From: Verrucomicrobia bacterium Tous-C9LFEB
Lineage (GTDB): Bacteria; Acidobacteriota; Terriglobia; Terriglobales; Acidobacteriaceae
Assembly (NCBI GenBank): GCA_903970445.1
Contig: CAJCIP010000062.1
Span: 52,098 to 116,097 of the forward strand
Direction: 5' to 3'
Length of the DNA: 64,000 nt
The position numbers were made by a program, and so were the translations under genes. This document shows positions 1-9,998 of the stretch, in pieces (within the stretch, counting starts at the first letter, position 1; the number at the start of each line of letters is the position of its first letter). The notes beneath the pieces are model-generated. The model was not told the origin of the DNA. It did no database searches and was given only the letters and a program-made list of their open reading frames with translations.

Positions 1-1647
1 TTCTTCCTCTCTCCCAATGGCGAGACGTTCCACAACGTCACCGTGACCGGCGGACGGCAGCGCGAGCAAGGACCCCTGGCGCTGAAGCGTGAGCTTGCCG
101 AAGTGCAGACCAAGATTGCAGCGCTCGAAGCCGATTTCTCTCAGATCGAAATGGCAACGCTGGCGCTTTCACGTGACATCGCGGAGACAACGAGCGCCCT
201 CGACAGCAAGAACCATGAACGACGCGACGCGGAGCGCGAGAGCGCGAACTCGGGCGCGGCCCTGCGGCAGATGGAGTCCGAAGTCGGTCGCATCGAGCGG
301 CGTCTGCAGGAGTGGCTGATTTCTGCCGAGCGCAACAAGGACAGCCGCCGGCAGAAGCAGGATCTGATCGCTCGCAAGGGCGAAGAAGCCGGACGCTTCG
401 AAGCAGAACGCGAGGGCATTGAGCAGCAAGTCGCGGAGCTGACCGAGAAGATTGCAGCGCTCCGCGCAAACCGGGAAGAGCTGCAAGCAGCGGCCAGCGA
501 GGCGAACGCGGCCCTGGCAGGACTGGAAGAGCGGCGCCGCAATGCAGCTGCGAACTTCGAGCAGACGCGTCGCTTGTTTGAAAGCCAGCAGCAGCGGATA
601 GGGCAGCTTGAGCAAGGCATCGCGAACGCTGCTTCCGAAAAGCAGCGCCGCGAAGAAGAAACGGCAACGCTCGCAGCGCAGCACACGGAGTTGACGGAGA
701 TGCGCGCGCAGGCTGTTGCCGAGAGCGAAGTGCTAAGCAGCGAAGCAGCCAGTCTGCGCGCAACAATCGCCGAACTCGATGGCAAGCTACGTCAGCTGCG
801 GCATGAGACAGAAGCGCTGCGCGAACAGCGTTCCGGCTTCCTGGCGCGCTCCGCGAAACTGACTTCGGACCTCGAACACTTGCAAGAGACCTGCATCAAC
901 GATCTCTCCGTGGAAGCAAAGACACTTCGCGAAGACGAATCGATTGCGCGGATTGAAGCTGATGCGCTACACGCGGAAGACGAAGCTGCGCGAGCGCTGA
1001 AGCAACGTCTCGAAGCGATGGGACCGGTGAACATGATGGCGCTCGAGGAATATACCGAGACGGCAGAACGCCACGGGTTCCTGGAGACGCAGCGCAGGGA
1101 CCTGCTGGAATCCATCGAAAACACGCAGGCTTCCATCAAAGAAATCGACGAAGTGTCGCGCGAGAAGTTCGATCATGCTTTCAAGATCATCAACGAGAAC
1201 TTCGCTGTAACGTTCACCAAGCTCTTCGGCGGCGGACAGGCGTACATGAAGCTGACGGACGAAGCAAACTCCGCCGAAAGCGGCATCGACATCATCGCGT
1301 CACCGCCTGGCAAGAAGCTGCAGAATGTGCTGCTGCTTTCCGGTGGCGAGAAGGCGCTGACTGCGCTGTCGCTGCTGGTCGGCATATTCCAGTTCCAGCC
1401 CGCACCGTTCTGCGTGCTGGACGAAGTGGATGCGCCTCTGGATGAAACGAATGTGGGGCGCTTCGCGCGCCTAATCGGCGACATGTCTGCCACGACGCAG
1501 TTTGTTGTTATTACGCACTCGAAGCGCACGATGGAGCAGGCGGACGTGATGTATGGCGTGACGATGCAGGAGCCGGGCGTGTCGAAGATTGTGAGTGTGT
1601 CACTGGGCGGCAGGTCGCGGGGACGTGAGGCGCGGACGGCGGCGTAA
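1..1647 (+). CDS. smc: Chromosome segregation protein SMC, C-terminal part (5' end outside the window)
   Basis: The reading frame is open from base 1, so the start and the N-terminal Walker A lie upstream; 548 residues are visible. The first residues look like the region just after the SMC hinge. A long Ala/Glu/Arg-rich coiled coil follows (about residues 15-390), then the C-terminal ATPase head. The head carries the ABC signature LSGGEKAL at about 1336-1359, Walker B CVLDEVD at 1411-1431 and the D-loop APLDETN. SMC forms a ring with ScpA/ScpB that organises and segregates the chromosome. No scpA or scpB is seen nearby. Identification is firm from the head motifs; only the missing 5' half is unseen. 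Confidence 0.96.
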   Translation, partial: FFLSPNGETFHNVTVTGGRQREQGPLALKRELAEVQTKIAALEADFSQIEMATLALSRDIAETTSALDSKNHERRDAERESANSGAALRQMESEVGRIERRLQEWLISAERNKDSRRQKQDLIARKGEEAGRFEAEREGIEQQVAELTEKIAALRANREELQAAASEANAALAGLEERRRNAAANFEQTRRLFESQQQRIGQLEQGIANAASEKQRREEETATLAAQHTELTEMRAQAVAESEVLSSEAASLRATIAELDGKLRQLRHETEALREQRSGFLARSAKLTSDLEHLQETCINDLSVEAKTLREDESIARIEADALHAEDEAARALKQRLEAMGPVNMMALEEYTETAERHGFLETQRRDLLESIENTQASIKEIDEVSREKFDHAFKIINENFAVTFTKLFGGGQAYMKLTDEANSAESGIDIIASPPGKKLQNVLLLSGGEKALTALSLLVGIFQFQPAPFCVLDEVDAPLDETNVGRFARLIGDMSATTQFVVITHSKRTMEQADVMYGVTMQEPGVSKIVSVSLGGRSRGREARTAA

Positions 1648-1659
1648 GTTCGTCCGTAG

Positions 1660-1709
1660 CGCTATCTTGGACCAGGGACGTCCTTTCCATCCCAAGTGCC
1701 GAGATAGCG
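1660..1709. other. Imperfect inverted repeat after smc, possible weak terminator
   Basis: The 8-base arm CGCTATCT (1660-1667) pairs exactly with AGATAGCG (1702-1709). Inner TTGG and CCAA segments could extend the stem around a bulged loop. It sits 13 bases after the smc stop. No T-run follows, so termination is only a possibility. Confidence 0.3.
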
Positions 1710-1749
1710 AAAGCTGTGAAGGCGGCTTTCAGATGGACGAGGCGGAAGA

Positions 1750-1926
1750 ATGAGCGAGAAGACATTTTCCAAAGTGATGCGGGGTTTGAAGGAGGCGAAA
1801 GCCTACGTCGCTGGTGCGCGCGAGGGCTACAAGGTAAGCGTGCCGCCCAATCAAGATTACGGGCAGCGGAGGCAAAATGCGGGGATCTCTCCGCTGCGCA
1901 CTCTTCGAGCGCTCCGGTCGAGATGA
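1750..1926 (+). pseudogene. Truncated HTH antitoxin remnant (NadS/HigA-like N-terminus)
   Basis: A 58-codon frame starts at ATG 1750. Its first 34 residues (MSEKTFSKVMRGLKEAKAYV and on to VSVPPN) resemble the N-terminus of XRE-type antitoxins of the NadS group, in which the HTH domain normally begins just after the VPPN-like segment. Here the similarity stops at that point. The rest of the frame runs into a dispersed intergenic repeat and ends at TGA 1924-1926, so the DNA-binding domain is missing. No toxin gene is next to it. I infer an old truncated antitoxin. The match rests on a short segment, so it is moderate; the alternative is a chance frame. Confidence 0.5.
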
Positions 1927-1929
1927 CAG
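1873..1929 (-). repeat. Dispersed intergenic repeat, copy 1
   Basis: Read on the minus strand this begins CTGTCATCTCGACCGGAGCG and ends GCGGAGAGATCCCCGCATTT. The same beginning and end occur at 9793-9847 and, more decayed, at 13490-13550. This copy covers the end of the truncated antitoxin frame. Confidence 0.7.
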
Positions 1930-2027
1930 TTCGTTGGTTGAAGAGCCACTGAGAACATAAGTCACTACTCACTCACTGAGCCTTGTCCCGATACGATTTT
2001 GAACATGACCTTTAGTGCTGCCTCTGC

Positions 2028-2579
2028 ATGAACCCACTCGACTGGATGCTCGCGATCCTGCTGACGTACTCCGTGGTGCGCGCGGCCCTGAACGGCTTGC
2101 TGCGCGAGGCGTTCTCGCTGGGTGGTATTGTCGTCGGTTTTCTTCTGGCCTGCTGGTATTACCGCGAGCTTGCGCCGCACCTCAGTGGGCTGATCACGTC
2201 GCCGCCGCTTGCCTTGTTCACCGCGTTCTTCGTGCTGCTGGTCGGAACGATGATTGTCGCGCACATCGTGGCGATGATTCTTCGGCGGAGTGCGAAGACG
2301 ATTGGACTTGGCTTCATGGACCGGCTGGGTGGCGCGGCGTTCGGTTTGGTGCGCGGATTCCTGCTGGGGACGGCGATCCTTACCGCATTTACAGCGTTTC
2401 TGGCTACTGCACCATGGATGAAAAATTCTTTGCTTGCGCCGTATTTTCTAAGTGCTGCCCATGCTGTATCCTTCGTCATGCCCGCAGACCTGAGTAACCG
2501 GTTCCGTGAAGGCGTCGAGCGCATCAAGCACACGACACCCGACTGGATCAAATCGGTTCCTCCGTCGCACACTAATTGA
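2028..2579 (+). CDS. cvpA: CvpA family membrane protein
   Basis: The 183-residue protein starts MNPLDWMLAILLTYSVVRAA and has four hydrophobic segments (about residues 5-25, 30-50, 62-85 and 100-125), which is the CvpA layout. CvpA proteins sit in the inner membrane; the E. coli protein is known from colicin V export and from envelope stress tolerance, and the biochemical role is unclear. The C-terminal 40 residues are polar and probably cytoplasmic. The small Fis-type HTH gene follows by 31 bases on the same strand, so the two are probably co-transcribed. Family assignment is good; function is not established. Confidence 0.85.
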   Translation: MNPLDWMLAILLTYSVVRAALNGLLREAFSLGGIVVGFLLACWYYRELAPHLSGLITSPPLALFTAFFVLLVGTMIVAHIVAMILRRSAKTIGLGFMDRLGGAAFGLVRGFLLGTAILTAFTAFLATAPWMKNSLLAPYFLSAAHAVSFVMPADLSNRFREGVERIKHTTPDWIKSVPPSHTN

Positions 2580-2610
2580 AGTTCACCTAAAACCAAGGAA
2601 CCGCACGCGA

Positions 2611-2898
2611 GTGAAACGCGATCTCGACAGCCTCGTCCTCCAGATGCATACCGCTGGTCTCTCTTACACCGAAGCCGTGCGTGAGTTCAAAAAGCGCTTC
2701 ATCATGGAAGTGATGGCACGGCACCGAGGAAACCAGTGCAAGGCAGCCGAGGAGCTTGGCATGCATCGCAACACGCTAAGCCGCACGCTTTCAGAATTAG
2801 ATATGGACTCGACGCAGATCAAAAAGGGTCTAAAGCGGCCCGTGCGTTCGGTTCGTCCCGTGCGACCGGGCCTGCAGATCGTCTCGGGCGGACGTTAG
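2611..2898 (+). CDS. Small Fis-type helix-turn-helix DNA-binding protein
   Basis: I place the start at GTG 2611, which has AAGGAA 10 bases upstream at 2595-2600; the open frame itself reaches further back into cvpA. The 95-residue product has an N-terminal amphipathic helix, then a Fis-like HTH at about residues 42-62 (KAAEELGMHRNTLSRTLSEL) and a basic Pro/Arg/Val-rich tail. The HTH resembles the C-terminal DNA-binding part of NtrC-type activators and of Fis, but no other domain is attached. It is probably a nucleoid-associated or local regulatory protein. The target genes cannot be told from the sequence. Confidence 0.75.
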   Translation: MKRDLDSLVLQMHTAGLSYTEAVREFKKRFIMEVMARHRGNQCKAAEELGMHRNTLSRTLSELDMDSTQIKKGLKRPVRSVRPVRPGLQIVSGGR

Positions 2899-2977
2899 GG
2901 CCCTTCCACTTCCAACACTCATTTGTATCCTTCGCGAATGAGCGCTTTGTCTAAGGGTGCGTCTACCCCGCGCGCAC

Positions 2978-4888
2978 CTACTGCGGCAACGTCGAGCCAT
3001 CCATCAGCGGCAATTCCAGATGCGACGGGTACTTTGCCGAGCCATAGACCGTCACGGTCTCCGGCTTGTACGCCGAGACCGGAGCACTCATGATGTTCGG
3101 CACCCAGGTCTGCGGATTCCGGTCATAGAGCGGAAACCATGTCGACTGCACTTCGACCATCAGCTTGTGCCCCTTCAGAAATGTGTGATCGGCGCCGTGC
3201 AGACTCCACTTGTACTCATTGACTGCACCCGGCGACACCACTTCCGGAGTCGTAAAGCTGTTGCGATACCGCCCTCGCAAGATCTCAGAAGCCACCATCA
3301 ACTCATAGCCGTTCTTGCCGCCCGCCTTGTCATCCGGATACACATCGATCAACTTCACGATCCAGTCAGCATCGCTTCCGGTCGTCGCCGCGTAGATGTC
3401 TGCAACGACATCGCCGGTAACTGTCAGATCGCCCGTCAGCACGCCCGTTGAAAACGCTGCGATGTCTTTCCGGTCCGCAACAAACCTTTGATCTTCCACC
3501 AGCCACGTGCGCCACTTCGATCCCTCACTGTAGGTCGACTGGATTGGCCGGTGACGGTACGGAACAGGATTCGCCGGATCGGACACGTACGTAGCGGCAA
3601 CAGTGTTGTAGTCGCCTTGCGGCTCCGTGAAGCTCAACGACTTATTCGGCTCTAAGTAGACCCGGTCCTGATGAAAGCCATCCTTCGGCGGCCACATCGC
3701 GTACCGGTGCCACGCATTCTCGCCTGTTCGGAAACTGGCTGTGTCTTCCAGCGTGAAGTCCGCCCGACTCTTCAGATAGTGCTCGAAGAACGGCGCTTGC
3801 AGTTGCTCGCGGAAGTAGTCGCCCGTGCTCTGGCCGAAGCTGATCTTGCCGAAGTCGGCCCCGAGCTCGTTACCCTTGCCTCCCCAGCCGCCATGGTTCC
3901 ACGGCCCAAGCACCATGAAGACCTTGTGCGCTTCCGCGTTCTTCGGCATCTTGCCTTTTCCTTCAGCGTCACGGATTGCCTTCGTCTCTGCCGCGTGCAG
4001 CGCGCCATATTCCGCCTGCGTTCCCCACATATCTTCCTGGTCCCAGTAGCCTCCCACCTCAAGCGTTGGCACTTCCGGGACGCCGAGGTGCGGTTCGACA
4101 GCCATCGCCTGCCAGAACGGCGAATACTGCGGCTCGCTGAGAAAGTGCTTCGCCGTGGGCAGATCGCTCATCCCTGCTGCCGCGGCCGCACCTGCAAAAT
4201 TCACCTGCTTCAGGAACCAGTCATACTGATCGCCCTTCGCCTCCACCACCTTGTCCGTCTTCTGCGCTTCCATCTCCTGCACATAGTCAAAGCCATAGGT
4301 CTGGCGAAACGCACCATTGTGAAAGAAGTCGTCGCCCATCCAGATGTTCGTCATCGGCGCCTGCGGGCTGATTGCCTTCACGGCGGGATGATGATTGATG
4401 CCGGCCATCATCGCGAGGAAGCCGGGATAGCTGACGCCGGAAACGCCTACCTTGCCCGAGTTGTTCGGCACGTTCTTCACCAGCCACTCGACGGTGTCAT
4501 ACGTGTCTGTCGTCTCGTCGATGTCCGCCGGGCCGTTGTGCGCCACAATCGGATGGTTCATCACGAACTGGCCTTCGGACTTGTAGCGCCCTCGAATATC
4601 CTGCCCGATATAAATGTATCCACTTAGAACAAGCGGACCCGTTGTGAACTTTTTCGGATCCATGCCATCCACACCGTAGGGCGTACGTTGCATGAGAAAC
4701 GGCAGCGGTTCACCGCTTTTGTCGCTGCCCGCTGGTCGAACAATGACGGTATGCAACTTCACGCCATCTCGCATCGGAATCATTACGTCTGTGCGGAAGT
4801 ACGTGGGCGGCTTTGCTGTCGTTGCACTTTGCGCGAGGGTCATCCCGCCCGGCAGAAGAATAAGACAATAGATGAGCAGCTTTTTCAC
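2978..4888 (-). CDS. Secreted CocE/NonD-type hydrolase (alpha-amino-acid ester hydrolase-like, family S15)
   Basis: I choose GTG 4888 as start: GGAG lies 5 bases upstream and the first residues (VKKLLIYCLILLPGGMTLAQ) form a signal peptide. That gives 636 residues. The N-terminal alpha/beta-hydrolase domain shows the nucleophile elbow SGVSYPG (Ser about 153), an acid segment GGYWDQEDMWG (about 280-290) and the histidine segment LGPWNHGGW (His about 332). This triad arrangement matches alpha-amino-acid ester hydrolases and cocaine esterase. A beta-rich PepX C-terminal domain follows. The enzyme should act in the periplasm on acyl esters or amides of alpha-amino acids or small peptides. The exact substrate is unknown. 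Confidence 0.88.
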   Translation of the reverse strand: MKKLLIYCLILLPGGMTLAQSATTAKPPTYFRTDVMIPMRDGVKLHTVIVRPAGSDKSGEPLPFLMQRTPYGVDGMDPKKFTTGPLVLSGYIYIGQDIRGRYKSEGQFVMNHPIVAHNGPADIDETTDTYDTVEWLVKNVPNNSGKVGVSGVSYPGFLAMMAGINHHPAVKAISPQAPMTNIWMGDDFFHNGAFRQTYGFDYVQEMEAQKTDKVVEAKGDQYDWFLKQVNFAGAAAAAGMSDLPTAKHFLSEPQYSPFWQAMAVEPHLGVPEVPTLEVGGYWDQEDMWGTQAEYGALHAAETKAIRDAEGKGKMPKNAEAHKVFMVLGPWNHGGWGGKGNELGADFGKISFGQSTGDYFREQLQAPFFEHYLKSRADFTLEDTASFRTGENAWHRYAMWPPKDGFHQDRVYLEPNKSLSFTEPQGDYNTVAATYVSDPANPVPYRHRPIQSTYSEGSKWRTWLVEDQRFVADRKDIAAFSTGVLTGDLTVTGDVVADIYAATTGSDADWIVKLIDVYPDDKAGGKNGYELMVASEILRGRYRNSFTTPEVVSPGAVNEYKWSLHGADHTFLKGHKLMVEVQSTWFPLYDRNPQTWVPNIMSAPVSAYKPETVTVYGSAKYPSHLELPLMDGSTLPQ

Positions 4889-4950
4889 GTGGGCTCCTGC
4901 ATTCGTTCCGGCTTCTCCGGCCAAGTTCTGTCGTTGTTTATGAGACAGAT

Positions 4951-4991
4951 TACATAGAAAACCGCCCTCGCAGTGATCTGCGAAGACGGTT
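4951..4991 (-). terminator. Rho-independent terminator after the CDGSH gene
   Basis: On the minus strand a 14-pair stem, including a few G-U pairs, forms between 4978-4991 and 4960-4973 around the loop ATCA, followed by TTTTCTATG. It separates the CDGSH gene from the downstream secreted hydrolase gene. Confidence 0.72.
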
Positions 4992-5014
4992 CAACCTCAG
5001 GCCCGTGCTCCGTT

Positions 5015-5242
5015 TTACTGTCCTGTCAGATTTCCGGGGCTCGTCATGCATTGCCAGTTTTGCCGGGCGTGGGAGCCATCACAGAACGGCCGCTTCTCAC
5101 TCAGGCCGCAACGGCAAAGACTGATCGCCGGCTTCCCTGCCAGGTCCCACTCTTTTCCATCGGCATCCTTCAGCACGATGTGTCCTTCCACCCGCAGTGG
5201 ACCGTTGGGCTTCACCGTAATGTGTACCGCTTCATCCGCCAT
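5015..5242 (-). CDS. CDGSH-type iron-sulfur domain protein
   Basis: The start at ATG 5242 is supported by AAGGAG 7 bases upstream; 75 residues result. The segment CRCGLSEKRPFCDGSH matches the CDGSH signature, with three Cys and one His that bind a labile 2Fe-2S cluster. The preceding strand-rich part (VKPNGPLRVEGHIVLKDADG) is typical of small bacterial CDGSH proteins. Such proteins are thought to carry electrons or sense redox state; no partner is obvious here. It follows the UBP zinc-finger gene by 57 bases on the same strand, and a terminator comes after it. Confidence 0.9.
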   Translation of the reverse strand: MADEAVHITVKPNGPLRVEGHIVLKDADGKEWDLAGKPAISLCRCGLSEKRPFCDGSHARQNWQCMTSPGNLTGQ

Positions 5243-5299
5243 AAACTTTCTCCTTATCCTTTTGCAGCATAGCAGCGCGCCTTGCACCGCCTGTTCTTC

Positions 5300-5572
5300 C
5301 TAAACCTCTTCCACCATCAACTCATCGACGTAGCACCAGCCCCAATGCTCGCCCGGCTCTACCGTCTGCATCACAGGGTGCTTTGTCGTATGAAAGTGCT
5401 TCGTCGCATGCTTGTTCTTTGAGGAATCGCAGCAGCCCACATGCCCGCAAGCGAGGCACTCGCGCAGGTGCACCCACGCATCACCCATCTTCACGCATGC
5501 CTCACAACCCCTGGCGTGGCTTGCTCTCGGATGAGAGACAGCTTTCACATCTCTGAAATGTTCACACTTCAT
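5300..5572 (-). CDS. Stand-alone UBP-type zinc finger protein
   Basis: This 90-residue protein is essentially one ZnF-UBP domain: C3 and H5, then CEAC (23-26), CLAC (39-42), a Cys pair at 47-48 and histidines at 55, 59, 61 and 65, with the conserved GHVGCCDSS and HP segments. In eukaryotes this fold binds the C-terminus of free ubiquitin. Bacterial stand-alone versions are widespread and their ligand is unknown. It lies in a minus-strand run with rph, a small secreted protein and a CDGSH protein. The domain call is firm; the role is not known. Confidence 0.88.
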   Translation of the reverse strand: MKCEHFRDVKAVSHPRASHARGCEACVKMGDAWVHLRECLACGHVGCCDSSKNKHATKHFHTTKHPVMQTVEPGEHWGWCYVDELMVEEV

Positions 5573-5599
5573 CGCAGTGTCCTCGTTCTTCCGACTCAG

Positions 5600-5962
5600 C
5601 TACTCTGACTCCGCCACTTCTTTGAAGACAACATGCGTTCCGTCGCTGAATAGCAGCTCGTAGCTGCGGCTGAACCAGCCTGATTTGCGTTCTTCGTTGT
5701 TGACGAGCCGGGCCTGATAGTCGCCGGTGTGCAACAGCCCAGTCGCGCCGGCCTCCAGCTCGACATGCGTACCGTTGATCAGCGCTTCGATGTGCAAGAC
5801 GCTCTCCGTTCCCGCCATCTGCACTCGCGCATGGGTCACGTGCGCCACCAGCGGATAATCCAACGATTCAGCCTTGCGCGACTCGGAATAACGCTGCTTC
5901 TGCGCGGAACAGACTGGCACACCTAACAGAATCAGCATTGCAGCACTTGCAAATTTGTTCAC
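5600..5962 (-). CDS. Small secreted hypothetical protein
   Basis: The 120-residue product begins with a signal peptide ([20 protein letters not shown], cleavage probably before residue 21). A mature domain of about 100 residues follows, with many short strand-like segments and no cysteine. The start codon overlaps the rph stop by 4 bases, so it is translationally coupled to RNase PH. The mature part ([20 protein letters not shown]) looks like a small beta-sandwich, but I do not recognise a family. It is probably periplasmic. Confidence 0.7.
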   Translation of the reverse strand: MNKFASAAMLILLGVPVCSAQKQRYSESRKAESLDYPLVAHVTHARVQMAGTESVLHIEALINGTHVELEAGATGLLHTGDYQARLVNNEERKSGWFSRSYELLFSDGTHVVFKEVAESE

Positions 5963-6711
5963 GCGCCCACCTCGATGCAGTTCTTCTGCGCGACCAATAA
6001 CTCGCGTATGCCTGCTTCTGCCACATCCAGCATTTCATTCAGCCGGGCGCGCGAGTAGGTTTCTTTCTCTGCCGTAGCCTGCGTTTCCACCAGGCCGCCG
6101 GAAGCGGTCATCACGACGTTCATATCCACCTCGGCGCGCGAGTCTTCTTCGTACGCGAGGTCGAGCAGAACACGCCCGTCCACGACACCCACCGAAGTCG
6201 CCGCAACCATCTCACGCATCGGCGACTGCTTGATTGTCCCTGCCTTCTGCAACTTGCCCAACGCGATTGCCAGTGCCGCGCAGGCTCCAGTGATTGCAGC
6301 CGTGCGCGTTCCGCCATCCGCCTGCAGCACATCGCAGTCGAGAATTACGGTTCGCTCGCCCAGTAACTTCATGTCAACAACCGAGCGCAGACTTCGCCCG
6401 ATCAGCCGCTGTATCTCATGCGTTCGCCCACCTACCTTGCCGCGCTCGGATTCCCGCGGCGTACGCGTTAGGGTCGCTCGCGGCAACATCCCGTATTCCG
6501 CTGTCACCCAGCCACGGCCCGAGTTGCGCATCCAGCCGGGCACTCCGTTTTCTACCGACGCATTGCAAAGCACGCGTGTGTGCCCAACCTCAATCAATAC
6601 AGACCCCTCGGCTGTCGCCACAAATCCAGGAGTCATCTTCAGCGGCCGCGCCTGCCTCGCGCTGCGATCACCCGTTCGAAACACTTCTTCTATCGTTGCC
6701 ATCTCTCCCAT
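5959..6711 (-). CDS. rph: Ribonuclease PH
   Basis: This 250-residue protein matches RNase PH from end to end: R-x-x-R-P near residue 23, the [23 protein letters not shown] stretch where phosphate and RNA bind, the [20 protein letters not shown] segment, and [19 protein letters not shown]. RNase PH trims tRNA 3' ends by phosphorolysis and works as a hexameric ring. A second ATG nine bases downstream is a possible start. It is the first gene of a minus-strand run and is divergent from the regulator gene at 6958; the 246 bases between them probably hold both promoters. Confidence 0.96.
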   Translation of the reverse strand: MGEMATIEEVFRTGDRSARQARPLKMTPGFVATAEGSVLIEVGHTRVLCNASVENGVPGWMRNSGRGWVTAEYGMLPRATLTRTPRESERGKVGGRTHEIQRLIGRSLRSVVDMKLLGERTVILDCDVLQADGGTRTAAITGACAALAIALGKLQKAGTIKQSPMREMVAATSVGVVDGRVLLDLAYEEDSRAEVDMNVVMTASGGLVETQATAEKETYSRARLNEMLDVAEAGIRELLVAQKNCIEVGA

Positions 6712-6957
6712 GATAAGCGTCCATGCTCCCTTCTCTGGTCATGCCTGCGCTATGTTCGTCCGTGGTTCAATGACGTCCGGTTGAACAGAGGGTTCCAACT
6801 TTCGTTGCACCCAAGGGCCGCATTTGGGATCTGCACAGAATTCGGGCAGAGTTACAATCGGACCAGTCAAACGCTACATACAAGAATCATTGGTGCGGCG
6901 GGAACGCCGTGCGGCAAAGATCGGAAGCGAATACAGGCAATAGATCGGGATCACCCT

Positions 6958-8436
<1,479 letters not shown>

Positions 8437-8584
8437 TCTTTAGCTCTTCCCAGCAACATTTCACAAACGCGGCCATGACCTTGGCCCCACTCGTCTGCAA
8501 AATGATGGAAACTTGACTTGGCATCGACGCCTTACGGAACCACCGTTGTCTCAGGCGCATCGAACGCCCTAGGAGAAACTCTTC

Positions 8585-9574
8585 ATGAAGCTGACACCCG
8601 GAAAGCTCGCGGGCCTGAATGCTGTATCGGATGCGCGTGGCGTGATCGCCGCCGCCGCCATGGACCAACGCGGCTCGCTGCAGAAGTCGCTTGGCGACGC
8701 GCGTGGCGGCATGGCTACGGACAATGACCTGGAGCGCTTTAAGGCGCTCGTCACAGACACGCTCACCAGGCATGCCTCTGCCATTCTTCTCGATCCAGAA
8801 TTCGGCCTGCCTGCCGCCAAGATGCGCAACGGCAAAGGGCTGCTGCTCGCCTATGAGAAGACCGGCTACGACTCACAAACTCCCGGCCGCCTTCCTGACC
8901 TGCTCGACCACTGGAGCGTCGTCCGGCTCAAGGAAGCCGGCGCCGACTGCATCAAGATTCTGCTTTATTACACTCCGTTCGAGAAGCCCGACATCAACGA
9001 CGTCAAGCACGCCTTCATCGAGCGCATCGGTGACGAGTGCCGCGCCCATGACATTCCCTTCTTCTGCGAGTTCGTTGGCTACGACGCCGACGGCAGCAAC
9101 GAGAAATCCATCGAATATGCGCGCAAAAAGCCCTCTATTGTGGCTGGTTCCATGAGCGAGTTTTCAAACCCCATCTATGGCATCGACGTTCTCAAAGTTG
9201 AAGTCCCCATCCAGATGGACTTCGTCGAAGGTACGCACGCATACAAGGGCGCGAAGGCCTACACGCGCGCCGAAGCTCTGCAGCATTTCCGCGATGCCGC
9301 CGCAGTGACCGCTCTGCCATTCATCTATCTCTCGGCGGGCGTTTCCAACCCCGTTTTCATCGAAACCCTCGAGCTCGCAGCGGAATCCGGCGTGGAGTAT
9401 AACGGCGTCCTCTGCGGCCGGGCCACATGGAAGGACGGCATCCCCATCTTCGCCCGTGACGGCGAAGCAGCCTTCATCGATTGGCTCAACACCACAGGCG
9501 TCGAGAACATCGAAAACGTGAACAAGGCCCTGCAAGCCGCAACGCCGTGGAAGAACAGGGTCGAAGCGGCCTAG
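8585..9574 (+). CDS. LacD-type tagatose 1,6-bisphosphate aldolase family protein
   Basis: AGGAG at 8571-8575 lies 9 bases before ATG 8585. The 329-residue protein matches class I aldolases of the LacD group: AAAMDQRGSL near residue 25, DCIKILLYYTPF near 121, CEFVGYD near 161 and the DVLKVEVP strand with K204 as the likely Schiff-base lysine. LacD splits tagatose 1,6-bisphosphate into dihydroxyacetone phosphate and glyceraldehyde 3-phosphate and also accepts fructose 1,6-bisphosphate. No lac or tagatose operon surrounds it, so here it may act as a general hexose-bisphosphate or sulfosugar-type aldolase. Family is firm, substrate open. Confidence 0.85.
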   Translation: MKLTPGKLAGLNAVSDARGVIAAAAMDQRGSLQKSLGDARGGMATDNDLERFKALVTDTLTRHASAILLDPEFGLPAAKMRNGKGLLLAYEKTGYDSQTPGRLPDLLDHWSVVRLKEAGADCIKILLYYTPFEKPDINDVKHAFIERIGDECRAHDIPFFCEFVGYDADGSNEKSIEYARKKPSIVAGSMSEFSNPIYGIDVLKVEVPIQMDFVEGTHAYKGAKAYTRAEALQHFRDAAAVTALPFIYLSAGVSNPVFIETLELAAESGVEYNGVLCGRATWKDGIPIFARDGEAAFIDWLNTTGVENIENVNKALQAATPWKNRVEAA

Positions 9575-9655
9575 CGTATCGACATATCGTTTCAGTGTTC
9601 TTCCCAGGCTGACTTGTAAGTTGTTATATCGATGAATGCCCGCAGCCGTCTGACG

Positions 9656-9847
9656 TGTCATCTCGACCGCAGACCGCAGCCGTCTCACTGTCATCTCGAC
9701 CGGAGGCCGCAGCCCATCTCACTTGTCATCTCGACCGGAGGCCGCAGCCCATCCCACTTGTCATCTCGACCGGAGACCGCGGCCGTCTCACTTGTCATCT
9801 CGACCGGAGGCCGCAGGCCGTAGTGGAGAGACCCCTGTATTTTGGTT
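9656..9847 (+). repeat. Tandem array of five units starting TGTCATCTCGACC, plus a full repeat copy
   Basis: The 13-mer TGTCATCTCGACC starts at 9656, 9689, 9724, 9759 and 9793, giving units of 33, 35, 35 and 34 bases. The first four units share the ending CGCAGCC(G/C)(T/A)TC(T/C)CACT. The fifth continues into the longer dispersed repeat and ends GTGGAGAGACCCCTGTATTT. Units have no variable spacers, so this is not a CRISPR array. The 424-base gap 9575-9998 otherwise holds no gene that I can support. Confidence 0.85.
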
Positions 9848-9998
9848 GTGCAGCCGAATAGCTTGCCCCCGAAGCAAAATACATGGGCTCTCCCTTACGC
9901 TGCACGATAAACCGTCCTGCTTCGATTCGACGATCTCTGTTCAAGATATCCATGCGCAACGTGTCGCATCGTCAGACCGAAGCTACACTTAACCCACG

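Noticed and set aside
2955..2981. Hairpin at the end of the CocE-like gene as terminator
   Set aside because: Only a 6-bp stem with an 11-base or longer loop and no real T-run on the minus strand.
3671..4627. Long plus-strand frame of 318 codons opposite the CocE-like gene
   Set aside because: It is antisense to a gene with clear catalytic motifs and a signal peptide; its product is His/Arg-rich without domains, as expected of a GC-rich shadow frame.
9656..9826. Possible CRISPR array
   Set aside because: Units of 33-35 bases follow each other with no unique spacers, and the whole unit is repeated; no cas gene is near.
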